Shown here one piece after another: positions 30,050 through 35,326 of a stretch of DNA of 35,326 nt (the first letter of the stretch is position 1; each line of letters opens with the position of its first letter). The notes under the pieces were generated by a model that was not told where the DNA came from, made no database searches, and worked only from the letters and a program-made list of their open reading frames with translations. This stretch comes from Oscillospiraceae bacterium (GTDB lineage: Bacteria > Bacillota > Clostridia > Oscillospirales > Ruminococcaceae). Position numbers and translations under genes: made by a program. The stretch spans positions 1 to 35,326 of the forward strand of contig JAEDJD010000021.1 of assembly GCA_016296505.1 (NCBI GenBank). The letters run 5' to 3'.

Positions 30050-30896
30050 ATTGTGGCAAATTTTGCAAAAGTGGCTGAAACTGTTTTATTATCTTGCTAA
30101 CGTTTTCGCCAGGAATTATCTTACATAATTCACTATTGACTTGTTGCTTGGTAGTGGAGTTTACAAGGATGCTTATTATTTGTTCTCGCTTTTCTTTATA
30201 AACACCGTTTTTGAAATGTTTCCCATATTCGGATCTGAATTGCGCTTCACGTTTTTTATTATCAGTTTTAACTGATGTTTTAGATGGAGCGGACGGCAAA
30301 TTCTTGATGAAATCTTTGAATGTTTTATATATCGCAGGAATGTTACTACTGGGTATTGTTTTAGTTAATTCGCTATTTAGAGATTGTTTGTCCTTTGATT
30401 TGAGTAAAGCCGAAATAATGGCTTCTTTCTTCTCTATATATGGTGACTTCTTAAACGTCTGACCGAATAGTGATCGAATTTGAGATTCTTTTGTTGATAC
30501 CGCGCTTGATTGTGGCTGGCTTTGTTTTTGAGTGGTTTTAACTTGAATTTTATGTTTCCGAGAAACAGAAATGCCAAGTTCTTTTCGCCAGAATTTTATC
30601 ACATTGTCAAAATCAGTATCATGACTGATAATTACTACGGAGCATTTTGATCTTCCTGCAAGATAACCAAGATAAGAACCGATATGTATATCTGCTGACT
30701 GTTTGCCAGCAGGAATTTCAATCATTTTGAGTTCAGCAGTACCGTGATTGGCGATATCTGCCATATCAATTTTTCGAGCATTTTGTGTGAAGAAGATTAT
30801 GATATGGTCAGTAGATTTCATATTTTCACAACCAACCAATCCATTGCTTCCTACGTTCTCATAATCAATTAAATAATATGTATCTATTTTGTTCAC
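30048..30896 (-). CDS. NYN/PIN-fold nuclease-like protein with two tandem C-terminal repeats
   Basis: The 282-residue product begins at GTG 30896. Its N-terminal domain (1 to about 115) shows PIN/NYN acids: IDYENVG (Asp11, Glu13), QSADIHIGSYLGYL (Asp69) and SHDTDFDNVI (Asp93, 95, 97). After a Gln/Ser/Lys linker come two repeats of exactly 63 residues, 139-201 and 219-281, sharing FGQTFKK/YGKHFKN, EAIISALL/EQIISILV, NSELTKTIP/NSELCKIIP and KNLP/QNLP. NYN proteins cut structured RNA; the repeats may bind RNA or protein. A hairpin (30906-30929) and AGGTGA precede the start; AGGTGA would better fit ATA 30887. It looks intact. Confidence 0.75.
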   Translation of the reverse strand: MNKIDTYYLIDYENVGSNGLVGCENMKSTDHIIIFFTQNARKIDMADIANHGTAELKMIEIPAGKQSADIHIGSYLGYLAGRSKCSVVIISHDTDFDNVIKFWRKELGISVSRKHKIQVKTTQKQSQPQSSAVSTKESQIRSLFGQTFKKSPYIEKKEAIISALLKSKDKQSLNSELTKTIPSSNIPAIYKTFKDFIKNLPSAPSKTSVKTDNKKREAQFRSEYGKHFKNGVYKEKREQIISILVNSTTKQQVNSELCKIIPGENVSKIIKQFQPLLQNLPQ

Positions 30897-30987
30897 CTTC
30901 TTTTTGACAGGCTATCTGTGATAGCTGTCTTGTATGCCAGCCATCAAAAAACGAGCGGCAAGGGGCTTATTTGTACATTTTGACGAA

Positions 30988-31082
30988 TGACAACCAATCT
31001 ACGAAGTACCGACCTCTCATTTATCCAATCTGCGCACTAACCTCACTGTGCAGATTGGTTGTCAGGCGGTTTTAGTTCGTAG
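30988..31082. repeat. Nested inverted repeats beside the recombinase gene, possible element end
   Basis: TGACAACCAATCT (30988-31000) pairs with AGATTGGTTGTCA (31052-31064). CTACGAA (30999-31005) pairs with TTCGTAG (31076-31082). CCAATCTGC (31025-31033) pairs with GCAGATTGG (31050-31058). No gene is present in 30930-31169. The position 3' of the recombinase suits an attachment site or element boundary. Confidence 0.45.
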
Positions 31083-31169
31083 ATGTTTTTCCAAATACAG
31101 TAAAAAGTCAGTTCGGTTTGACTTCGCAGATTGACTGTATAGCCGGAAATCGCCGTAAATTCGGCACTT

Positions 31170-32852
31170 TTAAGCCTTATCCCTTGACATCAATACTACG
31201 CACTCGACGTGATGTCCGTTGTCCAAATAAATATTTATATCTTCCTCAATAATAGGAAGCTTGAATTTGATGGATTTTAACCACTGTCCGTTAGACTGGC
31301 GTTCTTCATAAATCTGCACTTCGGAAACAAGTGTTTCTATAAGCTGTCGTCTTTCAAATTCACTCATAACAGCATACAGCTTTTCAAAGTGTATCAGTAC
31401 AGAAAATATATTATCGCTCGTAAGCTTTTCAGCTTGGATAGCCTGTTTCTTAGCTCTTGCTGAAATAAGCTGATTTTCAATTTTCTCTATATTATCATAC
31501 ATATTATAAAGGCGATTGTCAAGGTCTGCCTTGCGTTTGATATAATGTTTATCATCGGGGTCAAGTGTATCAATTTCCTCGATGATTTTTGCTTTAACAG
31601 CATAGGACTGTCTAAGCTTGCTTTCGTAGTTTTCAAGTTCCTGTTCGATAGCGGTTGTGTCAACCTGCATATTGATTTTTTTCTGCATCATAGCAGCAAA
31701 TTTCGGATTGCTTACAAGCTTGGAAATAATCTCAGCGACGGAATCATCAAGCAATTCTTCGTTAATCTGTTTCTTATAATCGCATTTATACCCTCTGTCC
31801 ATTTTACGATGTTTGCAACCGTAATAATAAAAATCCTTATATTTTGTACCATCTTTTTTATGCTTGATACTTTTATTACCGTACATTCCTGCACCACATA
31901 TCGGACACTTTACAATACCCGAAAGCAAATGTGTTTTTGTATCCTTGCTTTTATTTATATGTTCATACTTCTTCGATTGAGCGAGAAGTTTTACCTGAGC
32001 CTCCTGCCAGAGTTCTTCTGATACAATTGGCTCGTGCAATCCATCAACAAGCAGATAATTATCCTGTTCAACAAGATGATAGTCGTTTCTTGTTCCATGT
32101 ATCTTCTCCATTTTTCTGCGACCGTAAGCTATCTTGCCACAGTAAACAGGATTTTTCAAAATCATACGGATAAACGATGCATTGAACAAAGGAGTTTTTC
32201 CGTTCTGACGAATTATTTTATGAATGCCGTGATTTTCAAGGTATTTAGAAATGCCGTTAGCACCTGAGTCAGTATTTACATACTGATTATAAATCACACG
32301 GATAGCCTCTGCTTCTTCTTCGTTGATTTCAAGGTTTCCATTTACAAGTTTATAGCCATAGGGAGCAAAGCCACCATTCCATTTGCCCTCACGAGCTTTT
32401 TGAATACGTCCTTCCATAGTTTGAACACGGATGTTTTCTCGTTCAATTTCAGCAACAGCAGACAATACCGAAATCATAAGTTTGCCTGCATCCTTTGATG
32501 AATCTATACCGTCCTCAACACAAATAAGATTTACACCAAAATCCTGCATAACTTGTAGAGTGGACAGCACGTCCGCCGCATTTCTTCCGAAGCGGGAAAG
32601 CTTGAATACAAGCACGTAAGACACGCTGTCCTTACCCGACTTAATATCTTCCATCATCTGATTGAATTGCAATCTGCCTTCGATGGATTTTCCTGATTTA
32701 CCTGCGTCTTCGTATTCGCCGACAATATCATAGTTATTATAGTCGGCAAACGCTTTCATTCGTGCTTTCTGAGCATCTAAAGAGTATCCGTCAATTTGCA
32801 TTGCGGTTGAAACTCTTGTATATGTGTAAACTCGTTTTCTTAATTCGCTCAT
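31170..32852 (-). CDS. Large serine recombinase (integrase of a mobilizable element)
   Basis: The 560-residue protein is full length. The resolvase domain (1 to about 150) has catalytic Ser15 in YTRVST and LVFKLSRFGRNAADVL. The recombinase domain (about 165-270) has APYGYKLVNG and ILKNPVYCG. A zinc ribbon (about 310-360) carries CPICGAGMYG and later Cys, then a long coiled coil (about 400-480) and a C-terminal tail. Such enzymes integrate and excise elements without cofactors other than a directionality factor. AGGAG lies 7 bases before the ATG. The gene has its own consensus promoter. It belongs with the relaxase genes to the right. Confidence 0.93.
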   Translation of the reverse strand: MSELRKRVYTYTRVSTAMQIDGYSLDAQKARMKAFADYNNYDIVGEYEDAGKSGKSIEGRLQFNQMMEDIKSGKDSVSYVLVFKLSRFGRNAADVLSTLQVMQDFGVNLICVEDGIDSSKDAGKLMISVLSAVAEIERENIRVQTMEGRIQKAREGKWNGGFAPYGYKLVNGNLEINEEEAEAIRVIYNQYVNTDSGANGISKYLENHGIHKIIRQNGKTPLFNASFIRMILKNPVYCGKIAYGRRKMEKIHGTRNDYHLVEQDNYLLVDGLHEPIVSEELWQEAQVKLLAQSKKYEHINKSKDTKTHLLSGIVKCPICGAGMYGNKSIKHKKDGTKYKDFYYYGCKHRKMDRGYKCDYKKQINEELLDDSVAEIISKLVSNPKFAAMMQKKINMQVDTTAIEQELENYESKLRQSYAVKAKIIEEIDTLDPDDKHYIKRKADLDNRLYNMYDNIEKIENQLISARAKKQAIQAEKLTSDNIFSVLIHFEKLYAVMSEFERRQLIETLVSEVQIYEERQSNGQWLKSIKFKLPIIEEDINIYLDNGHHVECVVLMSRDKA

Positions 32853-32935
32853 TGCAATTTCTCCTGTAATACGAATTTATTTCAAAGTGTATTTGCTTAT
32901 ATTCCAAAAAGTTTGGACACTCATATCACGATATT

Positions 32936-32964
32936 ATTATATCATGCGGCGGATTCTTTGTCAA
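32936..32964 (-). promoter_or_regulatory. Consensus promoter of the recombinase, inside the small upstream gene
   Basis: Minus strand TTGACA (32964-32959), 17 bases, TATAAT (32941-32936). The -35 and spacer are also the last seven codons of the gene ending at 32942. Confidence 0.85.
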
Positions 32965-33106
32965 CAGAATCGCCTATATTTACACTATTAACTATTTTAT
33001 CATTTTCTATATGAAACGTAGGTAAACCATCAAGATTTATTTCACTTGCATGCTTTTCAATAAGTTCAGCCAATAAGTATGCAAGTCCGCTCCATATATC
33101 CGCCAT
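32942..33106 (-). CDS. Small protein of the mobilizable element
   Basis: A 54-residue product, MADIWSGLAYLLAELIEKHA then EINLDGLPTFHIENDKIVNS, ending SVDKESAA. GGAAGGGGG lies about 7 bases before ATG 33106; ATG 33112 is in frame but too close to it. The acidic, helical sequence is not one I can name. It lies between relaxase and recombinase genes, possibly as a regulator or directionality factor; that is a guess from position. Confidence 0.55.
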   Translation of the reverse strand: MADIWSGLAYLLAELIEKHASEINLDGLPTFHIENDKIVNSVNIGDSVDKESAA

Positions 33107-33160
33107 CAACATACCCCCTTCCTATAAAAATAAACATTTTAGCATCTTCCTTTCTTTGTT

Positions 33161-34642
33161 TTACTCCAATTCAGCAGTACGCCTACGCTGAATTTCCTTA
33201 TCCTTTTTCTCATAATTTGTAAGTCGCTGAACATTGTAAATCAGCGTTTCCATAACTGCAACATCATCGCCGAGTTTCTCCACTTTCGCACGGTCAACCT
33301 CGGCGGATTTTGTCAGCTCGTCCAATTCTCTTTGCCACGCTTTTGGAGTAATTTTTGCATCGCTGAGTTTGTTGTCATAAAAAGTTTTCGCAGTCTTAAA
33401 GAGCGCAATTTCTCCGTAGTGCTTGTCATAAAATTTTTCCTTTTTCTTCGGATTTGTAATGGACTGCCATTCCAGATAAACCGCCTTATTCTCCTTGTAT
33501 CGAGGATAATTATTCAGTAATTCTTCAAGCTCCTTGATACGACTTTGTTTACCGATAAGCTCCCTCTTGTGAATTTTCAGAGCTTCCTTTGTCTGAGAAC
33601 TTTTCTCTGAAAGTTCAGAGAGGGTTCCGATATTATGCCCCTGCACAAAAGCAATAAGGTGAGTCAAATCCTTGAACTTTGCAATCTTTTTCAGATTGGA
33701 AACGCTGACACCACGCACCTCTGAAAATTTAATTCCGTTATCGTGAAAGCGCATAAGCATTTCAAGAATGCTGTCCTTTTTCGGAATTTCCTTCATCTTG
33801 GCAAGCTCACCGTCAAGCATATCAATTCTTTTCAGCAGAGCGGAAATTTTTGCGTTTATGGACTTTATTTCACGGTTGGTATCGCCTTTGACGGTGCGTA
33901 TGCCCTTACGCTCCATCTGCGTTGCGGCGACTCCCATATGGACTGTTGGTTTTTCCAATCTGCCCTGTCTTTCAAATGAACGGTGGTCTACTTTTTCGGA
34001 AATATTACGTTGCTCCAAAGCGTTATTCAGAAATTCTGACCACGCTTCACGCCACTCCTCAGCCTTTTCACGACTGTTCCAGTCAGTAGTCTGAACAGTG
34101 CGACACTTATAAGTCCGCTTGCGTTTGTCGTAAATTTTATTGCCATTCTTATCAAGCACATATTCTTTTTTCTGCTTGTCGCCCCAAGTCCCGTCCTCGT
34201 TGAACGGACGCATTGTCAGCATAATATGAGCGTGAATATTTTTCTGCTCACGGTTTGGATTGTGAATACAGACATCAGCACACATACCTTTATCAACAAA
34301 AGTCCGTTGTGCAAATTCTTTCGCAAGTGCAATGCATTCCGCTTCGGAAAGTTCATTCGGGAGAGCGATTTCAATTTCCCGTGAAAGCTGTGCATTCTTG
34401 GATTTCTCCACCGCTTCGACAGCGTTCCAGAGCATAGAACGGTCTGCATATTTTCTCGGTGCATTGTCGGGCAGGAGAATTTCCGTGTGAACAATGCCGC
34501 CTTTTCTTGTAAAGTCGTGAGTAGTTCCGTCATAGTCGTTCGTGAGCTTTTCGCCCGAACGATAAGCAGCGGCGGCAACGGCAGACTTGCCCTTGCCACG
34601 GCTGATAATTTTGATTGAGCAATGATAGATTGCGATTGTCAA
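33161..34642 (-). CDS. MobQ-family relaxase (MobA/MobL)
   Basis: The protein, about 493 residues, opens IAIYHCSIKIISRGKGKSAV then AAAAYRSGEKL, the MobA/MobL N-terminus with its catalytic Tyr. It has the metal-binding HAHIMLTMRPF (motif III) and a C-terminal coiled region (about 255-490) with REIKSINAKISALLKRID. It nicks oriT and leads the strand during mobilization by a helper conjugation system. The start is unusual: AAAGGAGG (34652-34645) is 2 bases from TTG 34642 and 8 bases from ATC 34636, where relatives have ATG. I use the TTG. The open frame to 34783 adds text unlike the family. Confidence 0.88.
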   Translation of the reverse strand: MTIAIYHCSIKIISRGKGKSAVAAAAYRSGEKLTNDYDGTTHDFTRKGGIVHTEILLPDNAPRKYADRSMLWNAVEAVEKSKNAQLSREIEIALPNELSEAECIALAKEFAQRTFVDKGMCADVCIHNPNREQKNIHAHIMLTMRPFNEDGTWGDKQKKEYVLDKNGNKIYDKRKRTYKCRTVQTTDWNSREKAEEWREAWSEFLNNALEQRNISEKVDHRSFERQGRLEKPTVHMGVAATQMERKGIRTVKGDTNREIKSINAKISALLKRIDMLDGELAKMKEIPKKDSILEMLMRFHDNGIKFSEVRGVSVSNLKKIAKFKDLTHLIAFVQGHNIGTLSELSEKSSQTKEALKIHKRELIGKQSRIKELEELLNNYPRYKENKAVYLEWQSITNPKKKEKFYDKHYGEIALFKTAKTFYDNKLSDAKITPKAWQRELDELTKSAEVDRAKVEKLGDDVAVMETLIYNVQRLTNYEKKDKEIQRRRTAELE

Positions 34643-34769
34643 AACCTCCTTTCGGCAGTAGTGCCGATTTTCTCCGTTTCCGCAGAAACCGCACATACCA
34701 CTGCTGTGGTATATAAGTGCGCCCTTGTCCCAAGGGAGGCAGTATTGCCGAACCTGCAAAACAGCTTTT

Positions 34770-35105
34770 TCAAGAATTATCACGCAGACTTTCGGGGAAA
34801 TGTATGCCCTGTAATCCGCCGGGAAGATTTCCGAAAGCTATCTTGATGATGTGTTTAATCTGCTCGTTAGTGTAGCTCTCGGCGTCGGGAATAAAGCTCT
34901 CCAGAATTGCGCCACGTTCGATAAGGCGGTGATTGCGGCTACGGCGTTTTTCTTCTTTGTAACGATTTTTCAGAGTATCAAGCTTATGCTTGTCCTGCGT
35001 TTCTTTTTTCGTCAGACGGTCAAGTTCTGCCTGAAGCTTATTGCGTTCGGCGAGAACTTTTTCGTATTCAGAGTCGATATGGGTAAGTGTTTTTTCTTCA
35101 TTCAT
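34770..35105 (-). CDS. DUF3847 family protein
   Basis: The 111-residue product starts MNEEKTLTHIDSEYEKVL at 35105, 8 bases after GGAGG. A coiled coil (AERNKLQAELDRLTKKETQD) and basic stretch (RYKEEKRRSRNHRLIERG) are typical of DUF3847, which is regularly encoded just before MobQ relaxases. It may assist relaxase binding at oriT. It is followed by the relaxase gene after 127 bases. Confidence 0.8.
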   Translation of the reverse strand: MNEEKTLTHIDSEYEKVLAERNKLQAELDRLTKKETQDKHKLDTLKNRYKEEKRRSRNHRLIERGAILESFIPDAESYTNEQIKHIIKIAFGNLPGGLQGIHFPESLRDNS

Positions 35106-35222
35106 TGTGGTGTCCTCCATAAAAATAAATTTCAGCAGATTTCTGCCGACATACGCTTTTGCGTTATGTAAATACGGAGGAAATGTTGTATGACACCATT
35201 CCATTTTGGAAATGTGCAATGG

Positions 35223-35273
35223 GGTGGTAAATTACCACCTCATAGTTTTTCTAAAGTCGGATTTTACGACTTT
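35223..35273. repeat. Two inverted repeats upstream of the mobilization genes, oriT candidate
   Basis: GGTGGTAA-A-TTACCACC (35223-35239) and AAAGTCG-gatttta-CGACTTT (35253-35273). Paired inverted repeats beside DUF3847 and relaxase genes are where the transfer origin is expected; the nick site is not identified. The window ends 53 bases later without a further gene. Confidence 0.45.
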
Positions 35274-35326
35274 TGGATTTCGGAGATGAAGGGACGTTTT
35301 ATCCCATCATCGAAAGATTGGTTCAG

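Noticed and set aside
1..35326. rRNA and tRNA genes
   Set aside because: None of the familiar conserved stretches was seen on either strand, although without a covariance search a tRNA could be missed.

Overview
The window looks like a chromosomal stretch of a Gram-positive gut Firmicute of the Ruminococcus / Oscillospiraceae type. The pointers are three secreted proteins with type I dockerin-like modules, strong AGGAGG ribosome binding sites, near-consensus sigma-A promoters with 17-base spacers and often an extended -10 (TGn), a LytTR-DUF3021 pair, and mobile elements built on large serine recombinases and MobQ relaxases. The species is an inference; no rRNA or tRNA gene was seen.

Layout. 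(1) 1-2900: an AlbA/Schlafen-type regulator, then a 1 kb scrapyard of broken genes (nrdG tail, two AAA-type ATPase pieces, the signal-peptide start of a lost secreted protein). (2) 2900-9540: secreted dockerin proteins (CotH-kinase-like, half-dockerin beta-helix, leucine-rich repeat) around a DUF6512-type membrane protein. (3) 9600-12900: NAD metabolism (NrtR-like Nudix regulator and nicotinate phosphoribosyltransferase) and a U32-like protein with a cysteine cluster. (4) 12950-15300: a decayed mobile element: truncated serine recombinase, TnpW-like and MobC-like small genes, a 21-base-period repeat array, and a sigma-like gene with a structured leader. (5) 15330-20480: an apparently intact five-gene system, LytTR response regulator, GHKL sensor kinase, membrane-anchored extracellular protein, DUF1430-type permease and ABC ATPase. 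A 9-base direct repeat with 21-base period sits directly upstream of the transporter promoter, and that promoter lies inside the terminator hairpin of the kinase gene. (6) 20650-22470: remnants of a HAD gene and of a phage or ICE control region with a palindromic operator. (7) 22500-25980: a leftward operon, alpha/beta hydrolase, LytTR regulator, DUF3021 protein, HAD protein and small HTH protein, with an 11-base direct repeat (period 20) upstream of its promoter. (8) 26170-30050: fragments of serine recombinase, an SMC (Wadjet JetC-like) ATPase, an HNH endonuclease and a phage MuF-type protein with an HEXXH toxin-like tail and a beheaded immunity gene, plus a RelB/YafQ toxin-antitoxin pair whose toxin has an in-frame TGA. 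(9) 30050-35326: a NYN/PIN-type nuclease with two tandem C-terminal repeats, then a mobilizable element (large serine recombinase, small gene, MobQ relaxase, DUF3847 protein, oriT-like repeats).

How they work together. The strongest candidate for an under-described system is block 5: sensing (kinase and regulator), DNA target (direct repeat) and effector (DUF1430 permease, ATPase and anchored protein) are contiguous and translationally coupled by ATGA overlaps. Block 7 shows a second, independent LytTR circuit with a similar operator arrangement. Blocks 1, 4, 6 and 8 show repeated capture and decay of mobile and defence genes.
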